IMG/VR virus record: IMGVR_UViG_3300020463_003070
Coordinates: 1 to 20,271 of that record
DNA: 20,271 bases
From: a virus
Strand: one strand, 5' to 3'
The notes beneath the pieces were generated by a model. That model ran no database searches, was not told the origin of the DNA, and saw only the letters and a list, made by a program, of their open reading frames with translations. The position numbers and the translations under genes were made by a program. Positions within the stretch are counted from its first letter, which is position 1; each line of letters starts with the position of its first letter. Below are positions 7,778-15,320 of this stretch, piece by piece.

Positions 7778-7785
7778 TATTTATT
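7778..7785 (-). promoter_or_regulatory. T4-type late promoter octamer (AATAAATA) upstream of the Ig-repeat gene
   Basis: AATAAATA on the minus strand, 25 nt before the ATG at 7752, with AAGGAG between. It differs from the T4 late consensus TATAAATA at the first base only. There is no -35 requirement for gp55-dependent promoters. Two similar octamers lie before other structural genes in this window. Confidence 0.6.
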
Positions 7786-7790
7786 GGATT

Positions 7791-7946
7791 CTAACTTCTA
7801 TTTTTTGACTGTCTCTGCCAGTGTTCAATGTGTTGTGATATATTTTCTTTTTCAACAGGATCTTTTGCACGTTTAAGCATATCTTTTAACCGTGTGAGTT
7901 CAGATCTAGGTGTTTTAAATTTTTTGTACTTGTTATAGTGTTTCAT
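7791..7946 (-). CDS. Small basic protein, 51 aa, possibly DUF4167-like
   Basis: ATG 7946-7944 to TAG 7793-7791, filling the gap between the protease and the Ig-repeat gene. The start is basic (MKHYNKYKKFKTPRSELTRL), followed by DMLKRAKDPVEKENISQH and IEHWQRQSKNRS. The central pattern, a small gap then DxV..EN..QH.EH..R, resembles the core of DUF4167, a short domain of alphaproteobacterial proteins of unknown function (there roughly GDRV.AENYLQHAEHYFR). If correct, this hints at an alphaproteobacterial host such as SAR11. There is no strong Shine-Dalgarno. The gene is supported by exact fit into the gap and by composition; the family call is tentative. Confidence 0.55.
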   Translation of the reverse strand: MKHYNKYKKFKTPRSELTRLKDMLKRAKDPVEKENISQHIEHWQRQSKNRS

Positions 7947-7952
7947 ATTGTA

Positions 7953-7971
7953 TTTTTGGTTTGACCAAAAA
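7953..7971. other. Perfect 8-bp inverted repeat between protease and 51-aa gene
   Basis: TTTTTGGT (7953-7960), loop TTG, ACCAAAAA (7964-7971). The stem is AT-rich with a 3-nt loop, directly after the protease stop on the minus strand. No T-run follows on either strand, so it is not a standard terminator; it could be an mRNA-end stabiliser or processing site, or chance in AT-rich DNA. Confidence 0.4.
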
Positions 7972-7975
7972 AATA

Positions 7976-9529
7976 TTAAGATGCTGAATATGTAAATGGC
8001 GTACTTCCGTTCATGGTCAGATACGCAACTTTTTGACTACCACCTAATATACTATTATCAGTTGAATAGTCATTATTTTGTCCTGTGCTAAAAATTTTAT
8101 CACCCGCATTGTTAACCATCCAACCTTTGATTTGTGCTGGAGTCCAGTCAGGGTGAACCTGGGCCACTAGTGCAACTATTCCTGCCACCTGTGGTGCGGC
8201 CATTGAGGTACCACTCATTTTAACTTGTTTAAATGAGCCGCTTAGATTATATGTAACTGCACTTTGTTCATTTGTGTTTGAGCAGGCACTTACAATCTGT
8301 TCGCCACAAGCATAGATGTCAACACCTGGACCAGCAGAACTAAATGATGCTTTTTGATCAAGTGTTGCTGATTGTGTAGTGGCTCTAAGTGCACCTACTC
8401 TTATAATTTCGTCGTCGTGTGGTGATGATCCTCTGTGATAATGATAATAGTTTCCGCTTCCATCTGACAGGAAGTTATCATAGTCTGTGCCAGCCACTTC
8501 GTCGTGCTTCATAAAATTATTTCCCGCAGACACCACAACATGGATTCCTGCTGTTACCATTTGCTGTATGTCAGCATCTATTGATGATATTCTTCTTGGC
8601 ACAAAATAAATGCCAGAAGTATCAGTTGTAGCACCATACACTCCTTTTGCCAACAGATTACCTCTCACTGTTTCGGTGTGGTTGGCTCCTCTGTATTCTC
8701 CGCCGGCGACATCTGCGCCACCAATTGTGTTTGGAGATACGTTTGAATCTAGATAGTAGCCATAACCAAAACTCATATTGACAACTGTGGGTCTCCCTGT
8801 GCCTTTTGAGTTATGCCAGGCAGTAACAATGTCAAAACCTTCTGTCAATGAAATATAACCGGTGCCTTGAATTTTCATTGCATAGATGTGAGCGTTCTTG
8901 GCCCAACCAAAAGTCTTTCCTGCCACTGTGCCGGCCACGTGTGTGCCGTGCCCATTTGTGTCTGTGTAGTGTGACCCTGATTGAGAACCACTTACCCCAG
9001 AAACAGAATACCAGTCGACTTGTTTCAATCTTGAATTACCTTCTGCGTCTTGCCATTCTGGATGTGTAGGTTCTATCCCCGAATCCATTATAACAACATC
9101 AACTCCTGTACCATCAAGAACATAGTTGTATGCTGATCCTGGATCTAAAATTGAAGAACCAAAGTTGTTAGTTGCTGATATGTGTCTTAGCAAACCGTAG
9201 TTGTCCTGATTGCCTGCAGATGTAGTTCCTTTGTTAAAACTTGATGCGTCCTGTCCATCTTGTATTTTAAAAAGCACAGGATCTGGTAAATCTTCTAATG
9301 CGATTATATCTTCAACTCTAGAATCATTTTTTAATTTATTGACTTCTTCGGCAGTAAGATCGTAATGAGTATTTCTTTTATTGGTTGCTCTAAGTTTTGA
9401 AACTGGCACTGCCCTATCTGGAATGATGTTGGAATCTACCGATGCATCACCAGATGTGTCGTTGGTAAGTTCAGTATTCAGATCTTCCCAATTTGCTTCT
9501 TTTTTTACTGTTACTATGTATTCTGCCAT
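7976..9529 (-). CDS. Subtilisin-like serine protease (family S8), 517 aa
   Basis: The full catalytic set is visible: Asp149 in VDVVIMDSGIEPTHPEW, His194 in GHGTHVAGTVAG, the oxyanion Asn337 in VVVSAGNNF and Ser442 in SGTSMAAPQVAGIVAL. Residues about 1-90 resemble an inhibitor-I9-like prodomain (MAEYIVTVKK...LTAEEVNKLKNDSRVEDIIALED), as in secreted subtilases, so autoprocessing is plausible. There is no signal peptide, which fits assembly into the particle rather than secretion. It sits between fibre and Ig-repeat genes within the late module, so a tail-associated protease acting on host surface proteins or maturing tail proteins is likely. An insertion at about 270-320 (GGADVAGGEYRGANHTETVR) is longer than in bacterial subtilisin. 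The family is certain; the role is inferred. Confidence 0.92.
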   Translation of the reverse strand: MAEYIVTVKKEANWEDLNTELTNDTSGDASVDSNIIPDRAVPVSKLRATNKRNTHYDLTAEEVNKLKNDSRVEDIIALEDLPDPVLFKIQDGQDASSFNKGTTSAGNQDNYGLLRHISATNNFGSSILDPGSAYNYVLDGTGVDVVIMDSGIEPTHPEWQDAEGNSRLKQVDWYSVSGVSGSQSGSHYTDTNGHGTHVAGTVAGKTFGWAKNAHIYAMKIQGTGYISLTEGFDIVTAWHNSKGTGRPTVVNMSFGYGYYLDSNVSPNTIGGADVAGGEYRGANHTETVRGNLLAKGVYGATTDTSGIYFVPRRISSIDADIQQMVTAGIHVVVSAGNNFMKHDEVAGTDYDNFLSDGSGNYYHYHRGSSPHDDEIIRVGALRATTQSATLDQKASFSSAGPGVDIYACGEQIVSACSNTNEQSAVTYNLSGSFKQVKMSGTSMAAPQVAGIVALVAQVHPDWTPAQIKGWMVNNAGDKIFSTGQNNDYSTDNSILGGSQKVAYLTMNGSTPFTYSAS

Positions 9530-9536
9530 TTAACTA

Positions 9537-12017
9537 TTAAGAAACGATTGCTCTATCGCTTACTCTTCTCCAATTTGATCCGTCATAAAAGGCTGGTATT
9601 GCGCCACCGGATTCGTTAGTACAGAAAACCATCGATCCTGCTGATGAAGTCAATGATCCTAGTTGAGCAACTGTTTTGCTTACAAGTTTCATTGGTGCAT
9701 CGTTTATAATTTCTTCTACTGGATCTAATGTAATCGTAGTTGGAGAAGTAATAGTGTATGTGCCTGTGCTATCACTTGGTGCTGATATTGTTGAGACTGT
9801 GATTGTATCAGCAAATATTGTTCCTGTTACATTAAGTCCGTCATTTATTGTAACAACTGTTGAGTCACTTGAACTAATTGTATTTGTGTCAATTGTGGAT
9901 GCAGTCAACGGTCCAGATACACGCATTCCATCATTTACTAAAATCTCTGAACTATCAGATGATGAAATCGCGTTGATTATTGGAGTTGTTGTTCCTGTCA
10001 CTGTCAATACATCGCCACTCACTGCGGTTGTTATATTTGTTGCTCCAGCAATTTTAAATGTTTCTCCAAATACTAATGATGTTCCATTACTGTCATCACC
10101 CACTAATTTTAGTGCAACATCTGTTTTTTGTGCGTAATTTGTTAGTGTTGGTCCAGTAATTGTTAAAGTATCGCCTGACATCGCAGTGCCTATTCCAGTA
10201 GCACCAGCAAATTTAATTGTTGATCCTAGTGTTACATTTGTACCGTTTGAGTCATCACCAACTATTTTAATTGGATCATCACTGCCTCCAGTGATTGTCA
10301 TTACATCACCACTTACTGCAACTGTGGCTCCACCTGTTCCTCTAATTCTAAAAGTTTCGCCTGGACTTACTGCTGTGCCAGTTGAATCATCACCAACGAA
10401 AGTAATTGCGCCACCAGATGCAACGTCGTTGGTTATTGTCAACGTGCCTCCAGACAACGCAGTAGTAATACCTGTGCCACCTGCAATTTTAATTGTATCA
10501 CCGGCCGCTACTGTTGAAACTGTTGATGTGTCGTCTGCAATTTTAAGTCCAGAACCTACTCTAGCATCTACATAAGTTTTGTTTGTAGCATCTGTGCCTG
10601 CTGTAGGAGCCGCTAGATTAATAATTTTTTTGTTGTCTACGTCAATGTTTCCTGTACCTTGTGTTGCAAGTTTCAAGTTTCCGTTTGAAGTAATTGCTCT
10701 CACTGTGTTTGTGTCAACAGTTCCTGAAGTTTCTATGTCACCTGCTGATAATGTGTTTGATACAGCGACAAAATTTCCTGCTATTGTTACTGTGCCTGTG
10801 CCATTTGGAGTTATGTTAATACCGCCATTTGTATTTGTTGCCGTTATTGCGTTACCGTTGATGTCGATATTGTCTACTGTCAACGATCCTGTGATGTCAA
10901 CATCTTGGTTTATAAATGTTACCGGTGAACCAAAGTTTACTGTGCCTGAGCCGTTTGCTGTTATACTTAGGTTGGCGTTTGAAGCATTGGTTGAAATTGT
11001 GTTGTCTTTAATTCTTACATAATCAATATCAGATTGCCCTGTGACTGTGTGTGTTCCTACTGTGTTCACATTGGCAGTTGTTAAAACTCCTGATACTCCT
11101 AGTGTGCTTGAGATTGTTTGAGCACCAGTCAAGGCAAGTGTGCTACCATCAAAAGTTAAATTTGCTTCTCCTTGAATAGCATTTGCACCTGTGACAGTCG
11201 TAATAGTGTTGTTTGTTGATCCTGTTAAAACTGCTTTTGTGTCTGCATATGCTTTAATGGATTGTTGCGTTGCCAGTTTTGTCGCACTATCACTGGCCAT
11301 GTTGTCTTCATCTTTTATACCTGTGACAGTTGCTCCATCACCTGCAATGTTTAAAGAAGTTTCGGCAACCAAAGCACCTGTTACGTCAACTGCTTCAGCA
11401 AAAGTGAGTTTTGTTGATGTATCTGAACTTACTGTCGTTCCGTGAATTTTTAATGCTCCAACAAGTATGTCGCCTGTGCCACCTGCTGATAAAACTAAAT
11501 TTGAATTTGAGTTAGATGCTGTAATTTCATTGTCGTTGATAGTGATGTCAGCAATGTTGACTCCACCTGTGCCGTTGCCTTGTATTGTAACTGCACCATT
11601 TGTAACTGTGCTTGTTAATGTTGTTCCGTCTATCTGTAGTTGGTCTGCTTCAAATACACCAGTGACTTTGACTTGATCACTTGCGGCATTTCCTAAATTG
11701 ATATTTCCGTTTGCAACAATGTCTCCTGTTGCAGTGATATTACCTGTAACATTTGTATTTGCTTGTAATTCTATTGTACCTGTACCTGATGGGGATAATC
11801 TGATATTCTCGTTCGATCTGCCAGTGATTATTCTTCTACCATTTAGATCTAAGTCACCTCCCAACTGTGGAGATGAATCTTCTAATAAGTCATTTGCCTC
11901 GTCACTGTTTCCGTACAACTCTGTAAAGTTTTGATTGATTTTTGTGAATGCTGTTCTTAACGGATCACCTGTCCCGTCATTAGCACTAGTTCCGATATTA
12001 ATACTTTGTTTTGCCAT
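9537..12017 (-). CDS. Large repetitive tail-fibre protein, 826 aa
   Basis: The N-terminal adaptor is INIGTSANDGTGDPLRTAF then KINQNFTELY (residues 5-35), shared with the two genes upstream. A long beta-repeat shaft follows, with recurring units of the form I.a..SN.nL.l...GTG.i (for example at about 63-83, 164-184, 340-360, 390-412). Four copies of a 35-residue unit VGDDS.GT....GETFKI.G....TTA.SGD.LT.TG lie at about 493-530, 541-577, 586-622 and 638-675. NLAAPTAGTDATNKTYVDA (about 467-485) is a common phage-fibre element, and the end (GSMVFCTNESGGAIPAFYDG, NWRRVSD) is a typical fibre tip. A late octamer and TAGGA precede the ATG. It probably mediates host recognition. Confidence 0.85.
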   Translation of the reverse strand: MAKQSINIGTSANDGTGDPLRTAFTKINQNFTELYGNSDEANDLLEDSSPQLGGDLDLNGRRIITGRSNENIRLSPSGTGTIELQANTNVTGNITATGDIVANGNINLGNAASDQVKVTGVFEADQLQIDGTTLTSTVTNGAVTIQGNGTGGVNIADITINDNEITASNSNSNLVLSAGGTGDILVGALKIHGTTVSSDTSTKLTFAEAVDVTGALVAETSLNIAGDGATVTGIKDEDNMASDSATKLATQQSIKAYADTKAVLTGSTNNTITTVTGANAIQGEANLTFDGSTLALTGAQTISSTLGVSGVLTTANVNTVGTHTVTGQSDIDYVRIKDNTISTNASNANLSITANGSGTVNFGSPVTFINQDVDITGSLTVDNIDINGNAITATNTNGGINITPNGTGTVTIAGNFVAVSNTLSAGDIETSGTVDTNTVRAITSNGNLKLATQGTGNIDVDNKKIINLAAPTAGTDATNKTYVDARVGSGLKIADDTSTVSTVAAGDTIKIAGGTGITTALSGGTLTITNDVASGGAITFVGDDSTGTAVSPGETFRIRGTGGATVAVSGDVMTITGGSDDPIKIVGDDSNGTNVTLGSTIKFAGATGIGTAMSGDTLTITGPTLTNYAQKTDVALKLVGDDSNGTSLVFGETFKIAGATNITTAVSGDVLTVTGTTTPIINAISSSDSSEILVNDGMRVSGPLTASTIDTNTISSSDSTVVTINDGLNVTGTIFADTITVSTISAPSDSTGTYTITSPTTITLDPVEEIINDAPMKLVSKTVAQLGSLTSSAGSMVFCTNESGGAIPAFYDGSNWRRVSDRAIVS

Positions 12018-12036
12018 ATGTTTTTCCTACTAGACG

Positions 12037-12044
12037 TATTTATG
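12037..12044 (-). promoter_or_regulatory. T4-type late promoter octamer (CATAAATA) upstream of the 826-aa fibre gene
   Basis: CATAAATA on the minus strand, 19 nt before the ATG at 12017, followed by TAGGAAAAACAT as leader with a TAGGA ribosome site. It matches the T4 late octamer TATAAATA except at the first base. It lies in the 56-nt gap after the 327-aa fibre gene, the longest gap inside the fibre block. Confidence 0.6.
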
Positions 12045-12073
12045 TTTAGATTTTGTAAACCGAATGTAAAAAT

Positions 12074-13057
12074 TTATACAATTATTGCAGTTCTAAATGT
12101 TTTGAAATCTAATGGTGCTATTGCGTTCGGTGTTGCTCTTATTCTAACAGTGCTACCAGATACGTCTGCTGTGATTGTAGCCAGTTGGCTTGATCCAGTA
12201 AAAGTCACACCAAATTCTTGGAAATATGCACTTGTGCCATCGTGCACCACATTCAGTAAACTTGTTTGGTATTCGCTACGAGTGGCGTCTGTAACTTGTA
12301 CCGTGTAGTTGGCACTTCTGTATGTTGCCATTGTAAACTGATCAATGGTCAAGGCGGCAGTTGAACCTGCCGTTTTTGTGGCGTAATCTAATCCAACACC
12401 ACTTTGAATTCTAACGTTTCCTTTACTTGTAGTTTTTAAATCCAAGTGTTGGTCTGTCGCTGTGTTTAAGATATCGTTCCCTTCAATCCTAATGTTTCCT
12501 GCGTCCATTTCTGTAAACACAGAAGTTGTAAGAACGGCATTTATAGTGACTTGATCACCACTGACTGCTGTGGTAACGTTTGTGCCACCTACAAATTTAA
12601 ATGTTTCACCTAAAGGCACCGCTGTGCCTGTGGAGTCATCACCTACAAAAGTGTAACCAGTTGGTGCACCAAAAGACAAGTTGCCTGCGCCATCTGTTAA
12701 TAAAAATGTGTTTGCTGATCCATCTGCTGTTGGATATTTCAATCCACTAATTTTAACTTTACCTGTTCCACTTGCATTCAATACTAGATCATCATTTGAT
12801 CTAGTTGCTGAAATATTGTTGTCACTGAAAGATAATCCTTCCAGTTCAATTATTCCTGTGCCAGATGCAGTTAATTTTAAATTTGCATTTGATTGCGTGG
12901 ATGTAATTTCATTTCCAGCAATTTGTATTTGGGATCCAACGGCAGTGTTTGCATATATTTCTATAAAGTTTGCCTCTACTTTTTGGAAAGCGGATCTTAG
13001 ATCATCACCTGTTCCGTCATTTGCAACTGCTCCTACATTTAAACTTTGTCTAGCCAT
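12074..13057 (-). CDS. Tail-fibre paralogue, 327 aa
   Basis: It begins MARQSLNVGAVANDGTGDDL, then RSAFQKVEANFIEIY, the same adaptor as its neighbours. Two shaft units follow (ITSTQSNANLKLTASGTGII at about 51-70 and ISATRSNDDLVLNASGTGKV at 82-101), then TADGSANTFLLTDGAGNLSF and one copy of the VGDDSTGTAVPLGETFKFVG unit at about 138-157. The C-terminal 150 residues (from MDAGNIRIEGNDIL on) form a different beta-rich domain with YRSANYTVQVTDATRSEYQ, ending NAIAPLDFKTFRTAIIV. The gene starts only 1 nt after the 153-aa paralogue, so the pair are co-translated. It may be a fibre segment or receptor-binding tip; which one cannot be told. Confidence 0.82.
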   Translation of the reverse strand: MARQSLNVGAVANDGTGDDLRSAFQKVEANFIEIYANTAVGSQIQIAGNEITSTQSNANLKLTASGTGIIELEGLSFSDNNISATRSNDDLVLNASGTGKVKISGLKYPTADGSANTFLLTDGAGNLSFGAPTGYTFVGDDSTGTAVPLGETFKFVGGTNVTTAVSGDQVTINAVLTTSVFTEMDAGNIRIEGNDILNTATDQHLDLKTTSKGNVRIQSGVGLDYATKTAGSTAALTIDQFTMATYRSANYTVQVTDATRSEYQTSLLNVVHDGTSAYFQEFGVTFTGSSQLATITADVSGSTVRIRATPNAIAPLDFKTFRTAIIV

Positions 13058-13058
13058 C

Positions 13059-13520
13059 TTATATCGCCTGTAATACTAATTTTTTCCAGACAGCAGTAGA
13101 CCCATCATAGTTGGCAGTACAAACATACAAGTTTGTTCCGTCATAAGATATTGATCCTGCTCTGTCACCTGCGTTACCTATTCCAGTCGCAGTTTTTGTC
13201 GTGTTAATAATTATTCTGTCATCGTTTACAACCACGTTTCCTGTACCATTGACACCTAACGTTAGGTCATTGTTTGTAACCAAAGGAGTTATGGTTGTGC
13301 TGTTGATTTGTAATTGATCTATTTCAACGTTACCTGCACCATTCGGTTGGACCTTGATGTCGCCATTTGTCACAGATGTTGTTAAAAGGCCAGTGTCACC
13401 TGATCCTACTAGTTGGTATACTTCCTCGAAATTAGCATTGACTTTTAACATTGCGCCACGTATTGTGTCGCCTGTTGCTGAATTTCCTTCGGTTCCTGTG
13501 TTTATTATTTGTCTGGTCAT
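13059..13520 (-). CDS. Short tail-fibre paralogue, 153 aa
   Basis: The adaptor is INTGTEGNSATGDTIRGAML then KVNANFEEVY (residues 6-35), slightly degenerate (ATGD for GTGD). Two short shaft units follow (LTTSVTNGDIKVQPNGAGNV and ITPLVTNNDLTLGVNGTGNV), then a compact tip, GDRAGSISYDGTNLYVCTAN...VWKKLVLQAI, like the YDG-Trp tips of many phage fibres. It is the first gene of the late leftward block, with a late octamer 14 nt upstream of ATG 13520. Its small size and identical adaptor suggest it occupies the same docking site as its paralogues or forms an alternative short fibre. Confidence 0.82.
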   Translation of the reverse strand: MTRQIINTGTEGNSATGDTIRGAMLKVNANFEEVYQLVGSGDTGLLTTSVTNGDIKVQPNGAGNVEIDQLQINSTTITPLVTNNDLTLGVNGTGNVVVNDDRIIINTTKTATGIGNAGDRAGSISYDGTNLYVCTANYDGSTAVWKKLVLQAI

Positions 13521-13534
13521 ATTATATCTCTATG

Positions 13535-13542
13535 TATTTATT
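13535..13542 (-). promoter_or_regulatory. T4-type late promoter octamer (AATAAATA) at the head of the fibre block
   Basis: AATAAATA on the minus strand, 14 nt before the ATG at 13520, inside the 42-nt divergent region shared with the single plus-strand gene. One mismatch to T4 TATAAATA. No good promoter is visible on the plus strand in the same interval. Confidence 0.6.
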
Positions 13543-13562
13543 AAATAGTTTTAGGTGACATC

Positions 13563-13841
13563 ATGTTCAAAGAAACATTAAAAACTCTCAGATTGTATGA
13601 ACGCCAGTCAAAACTTGGCATTTACCATACCTTCAAACGTGCCAATACTGTATTTGTTTTCATGTGTGATTCGTGCGGAATCACATTTATGCGTCCAAGA
13701 TCCAAGGTAGATCCTGCTAGAGCATCTAACACTTACAAACACGTTTGCCATAATTGTGACAGCAAAAGATATGCACAAAAAGTAGGTGTAAAAATGCGTA
13801 AAATTTACAAGATTGATGCAAGTTCAACGATCACTCTTTAG
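13563..13841 (+). CDS. Small zinc-ribbon protein, the only plus-strand gene
   Basis: 92 aa. Two Cys pairs form a treble-clef or zinc-ribbon-type site: FVFMCDSCGITFMR (Cys35, Cys38) and HVCHNCDSKRY (Cys62, Cys65), spaced CX2C-X23-CX2C. The rest is basic (KETLKTLRLYERQSK, KVGVKMRKIYK), suggesting nucleic-acid binding. The ATG has TTAGGTGA upstream as a ribosome site. The gene is divergent from the fibre block and its last 4 nt overlap the end of the convergent minus-strand gene. The N-terminal zinc fingers of some phage HNH endonucleases look similar, but the HNH catalytic part is absent. A transcription or DNA-binding role is plausible but unproven. Confidence 0.8.
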   Translation: MFKETLKTLRLYERQSKLGIYHTFKRANTVFVFMCDSCGITFMRPRSKVDPARASNTYKHVCHNCDSKRYAQKVGVKMRKIYKIDASSTITL

Positions 13842-14581
13842 TACCTTTTCCAACGAATTGACGTTAAAGGCATTCCGTCCATCACCTTTTTTAGATCTCC
13901 ATAGGTGCCATATTTGAAGTTTTCTAAAAGTGTTGTTGCACTGTGTAATATGAAATTGGATTCGTTTACCTCTATTCTATTGATGTAGTAAAAATTTTTA
14001 TCCTTAAATCTTTTTGCCAATTGTTTCAGTTGCCATCTCCATTCATACTTTAAATATGCTTTCATGCTTTTCCTAGTTGGATAATTTCGAGAGTCTTTGT
14101 ATATGTTGTTTTGATCTCTGCTCATGGACCCGTCTCTTATTGTCCATTGTTTACCCCCTATCATATCAAATCCAATTATAAAAATATCTTTGTGATCATC
14201 AACACAGGCCTGCCACACTGCTGAACATCCAGATCCTTTCGTTTTCGAAAAGTCTAAAGTTTTAAGTTTTTTTCCTTCCTTCCAGCCGCCACCTGCCCAA
14301 TACCTACCTCCATCTTGTGTGTCACTTTTTAGAGTGTAGTCCCATTCGGGTAGTTCTTCGACTCCGATAATTTTTATGTCAGTCGGTATCATGCCCATAC
14401 CTCTGGCTTCAATTAGTTCATCATACATTTCTGAATTAACTGCAATTATTTTATCGCAAAGTTTTGGATGATCTCTGTATATTGCATTACAACCATATAT
14501 GGTTCCCTTGCCACCACGTAAATTATTTAGATTATATATTCTTCGGGATTCGCCGTTACCTATTACGAATGCATAGGACAT
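13838..14581 (-). CDS. GT42/DUF115-like protein (sialyltransferase-type fold), copy 1
   Basis: The start at ATG 14581 (MSYAFVIGNGESRRIYN) is chosen because it overlaps the Fe-S carrier stop as TAATG; a start 30 nt upstream would run into that gene. 247 aa. Motifs are VIGNGESR (6-13), YGCNAIYRD (29-37), KGSGCSAVWQACVD (115-128) and IFIIGFDMIG (133-142). These correspond in order to CstII-type sialyltransferases (IAGNGPSL, RCNQFY, TSGVYMCAVA, IYLSGIDFY) and to related MptE/DUF115 proteins, so a nucleotide-sugar or nucleotide-binding Rossmann-like enzyme is likely. A paralogue lies at 18799-19431. The substrate is unknown; modification of phage or host glycans is the working idea. Family-level confidence is moderate. 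Confidence 0.65.
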   Translation of the reverse strand: MSYAFVIGNGESRRIYNLNNLRGGKGTIYGCNAIYRDHPKLCDKIIAVNSEMYDELIEARGMGMIPTDIKIIGVEELPEWDYTLKSDTQDGGRYWAGGGWKEGKKLKTLDFSKTKGSGCSAVWQACVDDHKDIFIIGFDMIGGKQWTIRDGSMSRDQNNIYKDSRNYPTRKSMKAYLKYEWRWQLKQLAKRFKDKNFYYINRIEVNESNFILHSATTLLENFKYGTYGDLKKVMDGMPLTSIRWKRY

Positions 14582-14910
14582 TAAGCACCGAAACTCTCGC
14601 CACAACCACAAGAAGATTTTGCATTTGGATTGGATATCTCAAAATGAGATCCAAATACTTCTTCTTTCCAATTCACAGTTGTTCCAAGTACAAACATGAC
14701 ACTCATTGAGTCAACAACAAACTTTCCATTGTCCCACTTAACAACAACGTCATCTTTGTTTATTTCTGAATCTTTTGCAAAACCCCAATCATATTTAAAA
14801 CCTGCACAACCGCCACCTAACACTGATAAACGGACAGCGTCTTGTTCAGGATTTTTTGTCAGCAAATTTGACATTTGTACTTTTGCTGTTTCTGTTACAT
14901 TAATTGACAT
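14581..14910 (-). CDS. A-type Fe-S cluster carrier (IscA/ErpA/HesB family)
   Basis: 109 aa, the usual family length. The three cluster-binding cysteines are present: Cys35 in LGGGCAGFKYDW, and Cys101 and Cys103 in SSCGCGESFGA at the C-terminus. The opening NVTETAKVQMSNLL and the middle strand VVDSMSVMFVLGTTVNW also match (family pattern V.D..S...L.G...D). Such proteins receive Fe-S clusters from the scaffold and pass them to target enzymes. It directly follows sufE-like (8-nt gap) and grxD-like genes, forming a compact Fe-S cassette, and its stop overlaps the next start as TAATG. Likely function in infection: keeping host or phage Fe-S enzymes supplied. Confidence 0.93.
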   Translation of the reverse strand: MSINVTETAKVQMSNLLTKNPEQDAVRLSVLGGGCAGFKYDWGFAKDSEINKDDVVVKWDNGKFVVDSMSVMFVLGTTVNWKEEVFGSHFEISNPNAKSSCGCGESFGA

Positions 14911-14918
14911 ACTATTAA

Positions 14919-15320
14919 TTATCTAATTTTTGCCAACATCATTTCTATCATTTGATAAAAACCAGTTTGTCTATTCATTGTTAGCATTTCGTCTAACTTC
15001 ATCTTTTTAAAATCTTCTACTGTGATTTTTTTTGATTCTTCTTCCGTCATACTGTTAAAAATATCAACCAATATATATGCGTAACCTCCGGCAATCATGG
15101 CGTTGCTCCATGCTTTGAACTTGTCATCTTCTCTGTCAACAAAAAGATCGTATTGACAACGGCTTACCCTGTTATTTTCTGTTTGTTTTTCTTTGCTTAA
15201 AGAGTCAGTTGAAAGTTGTTTACCTAACCCAATCAACCATTGGTATACCTCTAGGCTGTCTATATTCTTAAGTGCTTCTAAATGGTCCTTATATTCTTTT
15301 ATTTTTTCATCAAACGTCAT
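14919..15320 (-). CDS. sufE: SufE-like cysteine desulfurase activator
   Basis: 133 aa, normal SufE length (about 138). SufE accepts persulfide sulfur from SufS on a conserved Cys and hands it to the SufBCD scaffold. The key block ENNRVSRCQYDLFVD (about 48-62) corresponds to the SufE V.GC.S.VW motif, with Cys55 as the acceptor; Gly before Cys is replaced by Arg. Downstream the family's D/N-A-x-I-x-x-G pattern is seen as WSNAMIAGGYAYILVD, and the end NRQTGFYQMIEMMLAKI matches the usual sR.nG...M. signature. The start overlaps the glutaredoxin stop as TGATG, indicating coupled translation. The sequence is divergent but the motif order is clear. Confidence 0.85.
   Translation of the reverse strand: MTFDEKIKEYKDHLEALKNIDSLEVYQWLIGLGKQLSTDSLSKEKQTENNRVSRCQYDLFVDREDDKFKAWSNAMIAGGYAYILVDIFNSMTEEESKKITVEDFKKMKLDEMLTMNRQTGFYQMIEMMLAKIR

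Noticed and set aside
9676-11934. Several plus-strand open frames of 69-153 codons opposite the fibre gene, rich in Val, Pro, Ser and Ile
   Set aside because: They are antisense shadows of the Thr/Gly/Asn-rich repeats of the 826-aa fibre gene; composition is unnatural and no starts have ribosome sites.
12045-12075. TGTAAA direct repeat after the 327-aa fibre gene as an operator or terminator
   Set aside because: Only six bases, two copies, no dyad symmetry; expected by chance in AT-rich DNA.
14582-14611. Upstream ATG (MWLWREFRCL...) as start of the GT42/DUF115-like copy 1
   Set aside because: It lies inside the Fe-S carrier gene; the ATG at 14581 is coupled by TAATG and aligns with the N-terminus of the paralogue.
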